Origin: Armatimonadetes bacterium DC
Lineage (GTDB): Bacteria > Armatimonadota > Fimbriimonadia > Fimbriimonadales > GBS-DC
Assembly: GCA_001442985.1 (NCBI GenBank)
Contig: LDYB01000016.1
Span: forward strand, 1-64,000
DNA: 64,000 bases
Direction: 5' to 3'
Numbering within the stretch: position 1 is the stretch's first letter; the number at the start of each line of letters is the position of its first letter. Of this stretch, positions 29,643-37,362 are shown one piece after another. The position numbers and the translations under genes are program-made. Below the pieces are notes generated by a model. It was not told the DNA's origin, made no database searches, and was given only the letters and a program-made list of their open reading frames with translations.

Positions 29643-30569
29643 ATGAAAGTAGGCATTATTGGTGGCGGCGGGCGTGTCGGTTCGAACGCCGCATACGCCC
29701 TGCAGCTGATGGGTGCGGTTTCGGAAGTCGTGTTGTTAGATGTCAATCGTGAGGCGGCGGAAGGTGAAGCGCTGGATTTGCGACACGGCGCGGCGCTCTC
29801 ACAGCCCATTCGCTTCCGGGCAGGGGACTACGCCGACCTCGAGGGCGCCGAGATGGTGATTATCACCGCCGGTCTGCGCCGACGCCCCGACGAGAGCCGA
29901 CTGGAGCTGATTAACCGCAATGTCGGGCTGTTCCGCGATATTCTGAGCCAGCTCAGGCAGGTGAGCCTGCATCCGAATGTGATTTTTCTCGTCGTCTCCA
30001 ACCCCGTGGACATTCTGACCTATCTGGCGGTTCGGGAGTCGGGGCTGCCTGCGGAGCGCGTAATTGGACTGGGCACGGTGCTGGACACCTGCCGCTTCCG
30101 CTCTTATCTGGCGGAGTATTTCAATGTCGCGGCGACCGATGTGGACGCGCTGATTCTGGGCGAACATGGCGACTCGATGGTGCCCATCTGGAGCTGCGCC
30201 ACGATCGCGGGCGTGCCCCTCAAGGACTACCCCGGCTACAGCAAAGAGGCGATGGAGCAGATTTTCCAGCAGACCCGCAACGCGGGGGCGGAGGCGATTC
30301 GTCTCAAGGGCGGCGCAGGCTATGCCGTCGGCGTCTCCATCACGCAGGTGGTGAACGCGGTCGCCCTGAACCAGAACGCCATTCTGCCCGTTTCTACCCT
30401 GCAGACGGGCGCGCTGGGCATTCAGGATGTGTGCTTCTCGCTGCCCACGCGCGTTGGGCGCAACGGCGTCGCGGGCATTATTGAAATCGGCGTCAGCAAC
30501 GAGGAGCGCGACGCCCTGCAAAACTCGGCGAAAGTGCTGAAAGAGACCCTGCAGAAGGTGATTGGCTGA
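29643..30569 (+). CDS. mdh: LDH-type malate dehydrogenase (lactate/malate dehydrogenase family)
   Basis: This 308-residue NAD-dependent dehydrogenase has GIIGGGGRVG for the cofactor, Asp148 (VLDTCRF) and catalytic His175 (LGEHGDS). The overall text is closer to L-lactate dehydrogenases, including GEHGDS. The substrate-specificity position, Gln in TAGxxQKP of LDHs, is Arg80 in TAGLRRRP, the residue that selects malate/oxaloacetate. Malate dehydrogenase is therefore the more likely activity. It heads an operon with a zinc-ribbon gene, cdd and tsaE. Confidence 0.9.
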   Translation: MKVGIIGGGGRVGSNAAYALQLMGAVSEVVLLDVNREAAEGEALDLRHGAALSQPIRFRAGDYADLEGAEMVIITAGLRRRPDESRLELINRNVGLFRDILSQLRQVSLHPNVIFLVVSNPVDILTYLAVRESGLPAERVIGLGTVLDTCRFRSYLAEYFNVAATDVDALILGEHGDSMVPIWSCATIAGVPLKDYPGYSKEAMEQIFQQTRNAGAEAIRLKGGAGYAVGVSITQVVNAVALNQNAILPVSTLQTGALGIQDVCFSLPTRVGRNGVAGIIEIGVSNEERDALQNSAKVLKETLQKVIG

Positions 30570-30570
30570 T

Positions 30571-30909
30571 ATGCCGCTCTACGAATATCGCTGTGGAGCC
30601 TGCCGCAAGCGATTCGTAAAGCTGCTGAGTGTCGCTCAGCGGGATGACCCGCAGACCTGCCCGTTTTGCGGGCATAACGAGACGAAGCGGCTGGTCTCGC
30701 GGGTCGCCCGCCTGCGCACGGAAGATCAGATCTTAGACGACCTTGCCGACACGCTGGAGTTTTCAGGCGACCCTGACGACCCCGCGACCATGCGGCGCTT
30801 TATGCGCGAGATGAGCGCGGCGATGGACGAAGACCCCCACGAGATGGAGGCGATGTTCGAAGAGGAACTCGCAGGCGAGTCGACAGGTGGTGAGGAGGAG
30901 AGCGCATGA
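30571..30909 (+). CDS. FmdB-type zinc-ribbon protein
   Basis: This 112-residue protein has an N-terminal CxxC...CxxC ribbon (YEYRCGACRKRF, TCPFCGH) typical of the FmdB/CxxC_CXXC_SSSS family and a long acidic, methionine-rich tail (about 55-112). These proteins are thought to regulate transcription, but the role is poorly known. I start at the ATG 30571, one base after the mdh stop. The 3' end overlaps cdd by 4 nt. Confidence 0.85.
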   Translation: MPLYEYRCGACRKRFVKLLSVAQRDDPQTCPFCGHNETKRLVSRVARLRTEDQILDDLADTLEFSGDPDDPATMRRFMREMSAAMDEDPHEMEAMFEEELAGESTGGEEESA

Positions 30910-31307
30910 ACATCCCCCCTGAAGCCCAGCAGTTGATCGCGCTGGCGCGGGAGATGCGCCACCTTGCCTACGCGCCTTATTCGGGCTACGCGGTGGGCGC
31001 GGCGGTGCTGACCGACAACGGGCGCTTTTTCGGAGGGTGTAATGTGGAAAACGCCAGCTACGGGCTGAGCGTCTGCGCCGAGCGCACGGCGGTCTTCCGT
31101 GCCGTTGCGGAAGGCGCCCGTGCGATTGTGGCGGCGGCGGTCGTTACGCCTGATGGCGGCACGCCCTGTGGCGCATGCCGACAGGTGCTTGCCGAGTTCG
31201 CCGCCAACCCCAGCGAATGCCCCGTCTGGATAGCAACCCCTGACCACCTTGTGGGGGTCTACACCCTTGCGGAGCTATTGCCTCATGCCTTCCGACTCCC
31301 GCGCTGA
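30906..31307 (+). CDS. cdd: Cytidine deaminase
   Basis: It deaminates cytidine or deoxycytidine in pyrimidine salvage. The 133 residues match the small tetrameric class with three Cys zinc ligands: VCAERTA carries the catalytic Glu, and PCGACRQVLAEF the other two Cys. Substrate residues FGGCNVENASYG are present. The ATG overlaps the upstream stop (ATGA). Confidence 0.96.
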   Translation: MNIPPEAQQLIALAREMRHLAYAPYSGYAVGAAVLTDNGRFFGGCNVENASYGLSVCAERTAVFRAVAEGARAIVAAAVVTPDGGTPCGACRQVLAEFAANPSECPVWIATPDHLVGVYTLAELLPHAFRLPR

Positions 31308-31755
31308 GCGCGTGTGGCGCACCGAATCGCCCGAGGCGACCGAGCAGGTCGCCGAGTCGCTGGTGCCGCTGCTTCAGCCCGACACGCTGATCCTGCTGAA
31401 GGGCGAGCTGGGCGCGGGCAAGACGACCTTCGTGCGCGGGCTGGCAAAAGCGCTGGGCGTGGAGGAACCCATCCGTAGCCCCAGCTTCGCGCTGGTATAT
31501 GAATACACCATCCGCCAGCCCGAAACGCTGAAAGGGCTGCCCCTGCTCCATCTGGACCTCTACCGCCTCGAAACCCCGCAGGAGCTGGCGACTCTGGGGC
31601 TGGACGAACTGCTGGAGCGCGGCGGCGTGGTGGTGATCGAGTGGGCAGAGCGATTGGAAAACTTTCCTTACCCCTTGCATGCCCCGCATGTGTGGGAGAT
31701 TGCGTTTGAAGTGAACCCCGACGGGACGCGCGTGATTCGCTGGCGCAGGGTTTAG
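31285..31755 (+). CDS. tsaE: tRNA threonylcarbamoyladenosine biosynthesis ATPase TsaE
   Basis: This 156-residue P-loop ATPase drives the TsaB-TsaD cycle in t6A synthesis. Walker A is GELGAGKTTF, followed by IRSPSFALVYEY, HLDLYRL and VVIEWAERL, all standard for the family. The start at ATG 31285 lies inside cdd (23-nt overlap) with GGAG upstream. It is the last gene of the mdh operon. Confidence 0.94.
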   Translation: MPSDSRAERVWRTESPEATEQVAESLVPLLQPDTLILLKGELGAGKTTFVRGLAKALGVEEPIRSPSFALVYEYTIRQPETLKGLPLLHLDLYRLETPQELATLGLDELLERGGVVVIEWAERLENFPYPLHAPHVWEIAFEVNPDGTRVIRWRRV

Positions 31756-31766
31756 CCGCCTTGCCT

Positions 31767-34508
31767 TCACTCGCCTGAAAGCGCCACCAGGATCAGGCTG
31801 GCAACAGGGTCGGTTGCCTGAATCTGGAGCGTGCGCAGGCGTTTTTCGGGGTGGGGGTTCTGCCAGACCATCAGGCGAAGCTTCGCCCAGCGCCCGTCGC
31901 CCAGCGGCTGGCTCCAGAGCGGCGCACCCTCAAACGCGAAACCGTTCTCGTTCCACGCCCGCAGGTGAACGCCATACAGCAGCGGCTGCTCCACAACACT
32001 GCCGTCGTCGTACTCAAAGCGGTAGCGGGCGACCTCGGCGTTCATCTCCGTCGGGAAGGCGCAGGTGTGCAGAAAATAGAGCCTGCGCACGGGGCGGTCT
32101 ATCGTGAGGCGCACGACGCGGGGCGCGTCGGAAAGGGGCGCGAGGTAGCCCCCCAGCATGAGGGCACGCGGCGCTATCGCAAACAGATGCCCCCTGAGGC
32201 GCGTCTTACCCACCAGCGTCTCGCTGAGCGTGTCCAGCCAGTCGCTGAGAGGATAGTTGCCCAGCGCGCTCAAATCCGCAAGGAAGCCTGCCTTTGGCTG
32301 CAGGGGCACTGGCTCGCGCCGATAGAGCCGCGCGAACACCGCCTCCATATCGTAGGGCAGGTCTCTCGGCGCGGGCTGGTCGGTGTCCCATGCATAAAGC
32401 CCTGCATAAGCATACGCCACGAACTGCTGGTATTCGGTTTTGCGCAGGGTGTTCTCGTTGAGCGTGTAGCCTGCCCATGTGCTTTGCAACAGTCCCGCGA
32501 TTCGGCGTTCGCGTGCGGCGCGGGCGAAGGTGTAAATGTTTTGCGGGTTGAACCATGTGGTGGCGATAATCTCCTTGAAGCCTGCGCTTTGCAGAATAGG
32601 CACGCTTTTGTAGTTTTCGGGCTGGGTGGGGGTGTAGTGCCAGTCGCAGAGCGTGAGATGGGGCAACTGGCTGAGCTGGGCGCGCATCCAGCGGGCGTCG
32701 TCGGGGCTGGGGGCATTCGCCGAGCCGTCGTGCGCCTCGCCCGAAGCCAGGAGCATGTCCGACCATATCATGACCTTCTGCGCACCGCGACGGGTGAGCG
32801 CCTCATATGCCCAGCGGGTCTGCTCCACGAACAGCTCGGCGACCGACGCGCCCTTGCTTTCGGGGCTGTAGGGGAACCTGCCGCGCATGGTAACCTCGTC
32901 CATGCCGATATGGAAAGCGCGAGGCTGGAACACCTCGAACACTTCATCATAGATTTTTTCCAGCAGGGCGCGCGCTTCGGGGCGGCGGGGCGCAATTGCC
33001 CACGGGGTGTCGGGGTCTTCGGCTAATTCCCGAAACGCGCCGTTGCGGAACACCCAGCTCATATGCCCCAGCGACTGAATCAGCGGGATGGGCTCCAGCA
33101 TATGGGCGCGGGCGGTCTCCACGGCTTGCTTCAGAAGGGGTTTCGGCGCGGAAAACTCCACCCACGCAGGGCGAATCGCCTCCCACTGCGCATAGCCACA
33201 CTCGATAATCAGGTGATTGAACTTCAGCGGCGCAATCACATTCTGAATCAGCTTTGGCAGGAAGTCGGGGTCAGTGCTGGGGAACAGATGCACACCTCGA
33301 AAGCGCAGGTGGGGATAGTCCACAATCTGCACGGGGAGCGCCTGCAGGGCGTTTTCCGTCGGCTGGAGCCACTGGGTCAGGGTCTGCACGCCGTAAAACG
33401 CGCCCTCGACGCCATTCCCCACGATGGCGATGGCGGTGGGTTCCACACGCAGGCTGTAGGCGCCCGGCTGGGCAGGCACAGGGTAGCGCCGCTGGAGCGC
33501 GGGGCTACCCCCGATAAAAACCGCGCCACGCTGGGGTTTTGGGGAAGTTTTTACAGTCGCCCGCATCCCATACCGTGTGAGTTCGCGCTGGAGCGCGTCG
33601 GCGCAGGGGCGATAGGCATCCGATTCGATCAGAATCCGCACAGGGCGCGCGGCAGGCAACCGAAACGGCTCGCCCTGACCCCACCATATCACCTTCGGGG
33701 GCGGTATCAGCAGCGGCGCATCGGGCGTCGGCTTCCAGCGTTCAGGAGTCTCCTCTATCAGGGGCAGGCGCGCCTCCACCGTGCGTTCTGTGCCGGGCAA
33801 GGGTTTCGCCTCGATCTTCATACGGTAGCGCAAAGTGAGCGTTTTGCCCTTTGACAGGGGCGCCGCCAGCACGCCCAGCCAGAGCGAAGGAATCTCCTGC
33901 GACCACGCGCGGTTCGGGTTCCCCCGACCGTCCAGCACCACGAACGGCGTGTTCGCGTCCGCCTCAATCTCAATCCGTGCCAGCCGCGAGTCCACCACCA
34001 GCTTTTTGCCGCGAAAGAGAATGTCTCCCTCACGCGTGATGGGTTTGGGCGTCATCTGCTCCGTCGCCAGTTCGCCCTCGCCTGCCAGCGTTGCGCCCTG
34101 AAGCAGGTCGGTTTTCCAGAGACCGATACACCATTCGGCAATCGCGGGCGTCTCGCCGTTCCATTGGACTTCCAGACTCCACTCCAGTGTTTGCGGGTCT
34201 ATAAGGCGCAAGATTTCGGTTGCTTTTCCCCGTTCGCCAGGCGTGTGCACAAGGATGAGCATGTTATAGGGAACCGAAACGCGCGCCGGCGTGCTGTTGG
34301 ACGAGTAGTAGCCCGCCGACCAGTCAGGCTTGGCAATCTGAAGCGAGGAAGCGTAGCCGACCTGTGCGCCCCGAAGGCGCAGCTCCACGCCCTGCCCCGC
34401 GCGATAGCGCACGGACCAGCCAGAACCCTCCAGAACGAGGGGGCGCTCCTGTTGTGCAGACGCGAAAGCCATCGTCCAGACCCAGCACAGCACGAGAAGG
34501 TATCGCAC
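31767..34508 (-). CDS. Secreted GH20 beta-N-acetylhexosaminidase
   Basis: This 913-residue exported enzyme removes terminal GlcNAc/GalNAc. A signal peptide (MRYLLVLCWVWTMAFASA) starts at GTG 34508. The first 270 residues form a beta-rich region I cannot name. A GH20b domain follows (about 290-400, with GAFYGVQTLTQWLQ), then the TIM barrel from about 403 (FRGVHLFP) with the catalytic Asp537-Glu538 pair in FHIGMDEVTMRGR. The C-terminal 200 residues are again beta-rich. It follows recR by 33 nt on the same strand. Substrate-assisted hydrolysis of chitin or peptidoglycan fragments is likely. Confidence 0.92.
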   Translation of the reverse strand: MRYLLVLCWVWTMAFASAQQERPLVLEGSGWSVRYRAGQGVELRLRGAQVGYASSLQIAKPDWSAGYYSSNSTPARVSVPYNMLILVHTPGERGKATEILRLIDPQTLEWSLEVQWNGETPAIAEWCIGLWKTDLLQGATLAGEGELATEQMTPKPITREGDILFRGKKLVVDSRLARIEIEADANTPFVVLDGRGNPNRAWSQEIPSLWLGVLAAPLSKGKTLTLRYRMKIEAKPLPGTERTVEARLPLIEETPERWKPTPDAPLLIPPPKVIWWGQGEPFRLPAARPVRILIESDAYRPCADALQRELTRYGMRATVKTSPKPQRGAVFIGGSPALQRRYPVPAQPGAYSLRVEPTAIAIVGNGVEGAFYGVQTLTQWLQPTENALQALPVQIVDYPHLRFRGVHLFPSTDPDFLPKLIQNVIAPLKFNHLIIECGYAQWEAIRPAWVEFSAPKPLLKQAVETARAHMLEPIPLIQSLGHMSWVFRNGAFRELAEDPDTPWAIAPRRPEARALLEKIYDEVFEVFQPRAFHIGMDEVTMRGRFPYSPESKGASVAELFVEQTRWAYEALTRRGAQKVMIWSDMLLASGEAHDGSANAPSPDDARWMRAQLSQLPHLTLCDWHYTPTQPENYKSVPILQSAGFKEIIATTWFNPQNIYTFARAARERRIAGLLQSTWAGYTLNENTLRKTEYQQFVAYAYAGLYAWDTDQPAPRDLPYDMEAVFARLYRREPVPLQPKAGFLADLSALGNYPLSDWLDTLSETLVGKTRLRGHLFAIAPRALMLGGYLAPLSDAPRVVRLTIDRPVRRLYFLHTCAFPTEMNAEVARYRFEYDDGSVVEQPLLYGVHLRAWNENGFAFEGAPLWSQPLGDGRWAKLRLMVWQNPHPEKRLRTLQIQATDPVASLILVALSGE

Positions 34509-34541
34509 GGAGATGGTGATTCGACGAGGGGCGTGAACCTC

Positions 34542-35138
34542 CTACAGTTCGCGGCGCCCGCTGAGCGCGTAGCCGAGCGTGGCGCTGTCGGCGTAGTCCA
34601 GCTCGCCCCCGACGGGCATCCCGTAGGCGATTCGGGTCACGCGCACGCCCAGCGGTTTAATCAGCCGCGCGAGGTAGAGCGCGGTGGCGTCGCCTTCCAC
34701 CGTGGGCGGCGTGGCGAGAATCACCTCCTGTGGCGGCTCACGCTTGATGCGCTCCATCAGCTCGCGAATCTTGAGGTCTTCAGGCTGCACCCCATCGGCG
34801 GGCGAGATAAGCCCGTGGAGCACATGGTACAGCCCCCGATACTGGTCTAACCGTTCCAGCGAGACCACATCGCGCGGTTCCGCCACCACACAGAGGGTGG
34901 AGCGGTCGCGCGTGGGGTCCTGACAGATTTCGCACAGAGGCTGCTCACTCAGGAAAAAGCACTGTTCGCAGAGTCGGGTGAGGCGGCGGGCGTTCAGAAG
35001 CGCTTCAGCGAGCCGCTCGATTTCTTCTTCGGGGCGGCGGAGCAGGTACAGCGCGAGCCGCTGCGCCGAGCGCGGTCCAATCGTGGGCAGCCGCTCCAGC
35101 TGCGCAATCAACTGACGAAGCGAAGGTGGAAAGACCAT
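34542..35138 (-). CDS. recR: Recombination protein RecR
   Basis: RecR works with RecO and RecF to load RecA on gapped DNA. The 198 residues include the helix-hairpin-helix PTIGPRSAQRLALYLL, the four-Cys zinc finger CEQC...CEIC, the Toprim domain (LCVVAEPRDV) and the C-terminal Walker-B-like GELDYADSATLG. It follows ybaB after 4 nt, the conserved pair. dnaX, the usual third member, is absent. Confidence 0.96.
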   Translation of the reverse strand: MVFPPSLRQLIAQLERLPTIGPRSAQRLALYLLRRPEEEIERLAEALLNARRLTRLCEQCFFLSEQPLCEICQDPTRDRSTLCVVAEPRDVVSLERLDQYRGLYHVLHGLISPADGVQPEDLKIRELMERIKREPPQEVILATPPTVEGDATALYLARLIKPLGVRVTRIAYGMPVGGELDYADSATLGYALSGRREL

Positions 35139-35142
35139 CCCT

Positions 35143-35487
35143 TCAGAACGGCAACCCCAGGTCGCCCAATCCGCCCAGTCCGCCCGTGAGCTTCTGCATC
35201 CGCTCAGCGCGAATGTTTTCCGCCTGATTCTGCGCCTCGCGCACCGCGCTCACCACAAGGTCCTGCAACATTTCGGGGTCGCTGGGGTCAATCACTTCGG
35301 GCGCGATTTCCAGACTGATCAACAGCCCCTTGCCGTTGACCGTGGCTTTGACTACACCGCCGCCCGCGCTGGCTTGCACCTGAAGCGCGTCCATCTCCTC
35401 TTCAAACCGTTGCGCCTCTTCCATCATCTTCTGCGCCTGCTCCATCAGCTGGCGCATCTGTCCACCAGGGATTTTGGGCAGTTTCAT
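35143..35487 (-). CDS. ybaB: YbaB/EbfC family nucleoid-associated protein
   Basis: This 114-residue dimeric DNA-binding protein has the coiled N-terminal helix MRQLMEQAQKMMEEAQRF and the core GGGVVKATVNGKGLL...IDPSDPEMLQDLV. The C-terminal tail is glycine-rich (TGGLGGLGDLGLPF). GGAGG lies 9 nt upstream, and GCGGGTACAAT (35518..35510) is the promoter element. Confidence 0.94.
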   Translation of the reverse strand: MKLPKIPGGQMRQLMEQAQKMMEEAQRFEEEMDALQVQASAGGGVVKATVNGKGLLISLEIAPEVIDPSDPEMLQDLVVSAVREAQNQAENIRAERMQKLTGGLGGLGDLGLPF

Positions 35488-35574
35488 CGGTTGCGTGCCT
35501 CCAGAGAATATTGTACCCGCTGGGAACTCCCCAGAGAGATAGGGAGCTCACACGGCGGAGCGAACTCTAAAGAT

Positions 35575-36402
35575 ATGGCGCGTCCGACGATTGCCTGGAT
35601 GCCCGTGCGCCACCTGCACGCGATTGTGGAGGGGCGCATGGCGGTAGAGGCGTGGCTGGAGCAGGCGCCCGCTTTCGGGTTGCAGGCGGTGGAGATTTAT
35701 CACGGTTTTCTCAGCGAGCAGAACCTGCCTTCGGTGAAGCGCACGCTGGAACGGCTGGGTCTGCAGGTGAGCCAGATTACCTGCGCGCCCGACTTTACGA
35801 ACCCTGACCCTGCCGTGCGTCGGCGCGAGCAGGAGCAGATGCGCCAGCGCGTGGAGTGGGCGCAAACGCTCGGCGCGAACGCCGTGCGTACCACCGCAGG
35901 CATGCTTCACCCCGAACTTGCCGAAGAAGACGGCATCCGCTACGCCGTTGAAGAGATGGTCAAACTCGCCGAATACGCCGTGCCGCTGGGGGTCTACCCC
36001 TGCTATGAGAACCACTATCGCGACCGACGCTGGGATAAGCCCGATTTCTCATTTGAGGTAGAGCGCTTCCTGAAGATTTTTGAGCAGATTGAGCCGACCG
36101 AGGTGCGCGTGAACTTTGACTTCGCCAACCCCCTGATGACGGGCGCCGACCCTGTGGCGCTGCTGAAGCGCGTGGTGCATAAGGTTCACCATGTGCATGC
36201 GGGCGATCGACGCATGGGTGAGTATCAGCACTGTGTGCTGGGCGAAGGTCAGGTTCCCTTCCGCGAGTTGCTTACCATTCTGCGCGAACACGGCTACACG
36301 GGCTATCTGAGCGTGGAAGACGGTCAGGCGGAGGGCGACGAGGGCTTTCGGCGCTCGCTGGCGTTCCTCAGGCATGCGATAGAGGCGGTGTGGGGTGGTT
36401 GA
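35575..36402 (+). CDS. Sugar phosphate isomerase/epimerase-like TIM barrel
   Basis: This 275-residue member of the AP-endonuclease-2/xylose-isomerase-like superfamily shows metal-ligand motifs in the expected order: AVEIYHGF, YPCYENHYRD, VRVNFDFANPL, HHVHAGDRR and YLSVEDG. Such enzymes isomerise or epimerise sugars or inositols; the substrate is unknown. The ATG at 35575 follows the divergent ybaB gene. A longer frame back to 35374 would run through ybaB antisense and is rejected. GGAG is present but 14 nt away. Confidence 0.85.
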   Translation: MARPTIAWMPVRHLHAIVEGRMAVEAWLEQAPAFGLQAVEIYHGFLSEQNLPSVKRTLERLGLQVSQITCAPDFTNPDPAVRRREQEQMRQRVEWAQTLGANAVRTTAGMLHPELAEEDGIRYAVEEMVKLAEYAVPLGVYPCYENHYRDRRWDKPDFSFEVERFLKIFEQIEPTEVRVNFDFANPLMTGADPVALLKRVVHKVHHVHAGDRRMGEYQHCVLGEGQVPFRELLTILREHGYTGYLSVEDGQAEGDEGFRRSLAFLRHAIEAVWGG

Positions 36403-36549
36403 GAAGCTGCTTCCGAAACGGCTCCACCCAGTCCTTTGTGAGCCAGTCGGCACGCACCTTGATAAATCTTGCTCTGAACTTCCTGCCTGGTGTTGCCGAT
36501 ACTTATAAAGACCGCCAGCAGGCGGGCACAATGTTGCTGGAGGAATGGA

Positions 36550-37284
36550 ATGAAGCAAGCACACTACTCATGGCTCATATTGCTGATTGTGTTGACTGGA
36601 TGTGGCGGCTCGTCCACGCCGTCGCCCACCTATATCGCTTACTGGAAGCTGGATGAGACCCCCGGTAGCAGCACAATTGCGGATAGCATTGCTAATCCCA
36701 CCAACAACCATGGTGCGGCTCAGCCGGGTCCCGTAGCCGCGTGGGGAAACTTCACAGGTCCGACCACAGTGCCAGCCGCCGTGAACACAGGTCTCTACTT
36801 CCCCGGTGATGGGAGCATCCGTGTAGAAGTGCCGAACACAACCGACCTCAATCCCCCAGCGTTTTATCTGGAGGCGCGTGTGGCACCTGTCCTCTGTGGG
36901 GCAGGCGTTTTCTACCCCATCGTTGATACATGGGACTCCAACACGGGAACGGGTTATACCTTTTACCTTGAAGGCGAACCGGGCAATGTGGCGCGTCCCA
37001 AACTGCGAATGCTGGGCAGCACCTTCGCTGCCACTGCAACCGTGCCTGCGAATTACGACCCCACCACCAACTCTGGCACATGGACACGGGTGGGGGTGAG
37101 CGTGAACCTCAGTGCGGGCACAGGCGTCTTCCTGATTAACGGAAACCCTGCGGGCAGTTTCACTTTCGCGCCGCCCAGTACCCCTTCGCTACTGAGTCCC
37201 CTGGCTCTGTGGATTGGCGCCGCGCATACCCATCCCACAGCGATGTGGTGTGAAATCGGGCTGGACGAGGTATTTATCCAGTAG
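36550..37284 (+). CDS. Lipoprotein with LamG/concanavalin-like domain
   Basis: This 244-residue protein has a type II signal peptide (MKQAHYSWLILLIVLTGC, lipobox LTGC with Cys18), then a low-complexity GGSSTPSPT linker and one LamG-like jelly-roll domain: AYWKLDETPGSSTIADS..., YFPGDGSIRVEVPN, GTWTRVGVSVNLSAGTGVFLINGNPAG, and the final IGLDEVFIQ. Such domains bind carbohydrate on the cell surface. GGAGGA lies 6 nt before this ATG. It precedes a secreted glycoside hydrolase on the same strand. Confidence 0.87.
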   Translation: MKQAHYSWLILLIVLTGCGGSSTPSPTYIAYWKLDETPGSSTIADSIANPTNNHGAAQPGPVAAWGNFTGPTTVPAAVNTGLYFPGDGSIRVEVPNTTDLNPPAFYLEARVAPVLCGAGVFYPIVDTWDSNTGTGYTFYLEGEPGNVARPKLRMLGSTFAATATVPANYDPTTNSGTWTRVGVSVNLSAGTGVFLINGNPAGSFTFAPPSTPSLLSPLALWIGAAHTHPTAMWCEIGLDEVFIQ

Positions 37285-37315
37285 TATCCACGAGTCGCTC
37301 GTGGACGCGAATCTG

Positions 37316-37324
37316 TGCTATAAT
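37316..37324 (+). promoter_or_regulatory. Extended -10 promoter (TGCTATAAT) of the GH-A hydrolase
   Basis: TGC plus TATAAT (37319-37324), the same extended -10 as at 130 and 1916, lies 39 nt upstream of the ATG at 37363. There is no good -35. The gene can thus be transcribed separately from the lipoprotein gene. Confidence 0.5.
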
Positions 37325-37362
37325 TCCCCTTGAAGCGCTTCAGGGCGCGAGAGGGGAGAACG

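Noticed and set aside
29675-29690. GGTTCGAACGCC resembling a tRNA T-loop
   Set aside because: It lies inside the mdh coding sequence, with no acceptor or anticodon arm around it.
35374-35574. N-terminal extension of the TIM-barrel gene
   Set aside because: It runs antisense through ybaB and does not resemble the family.
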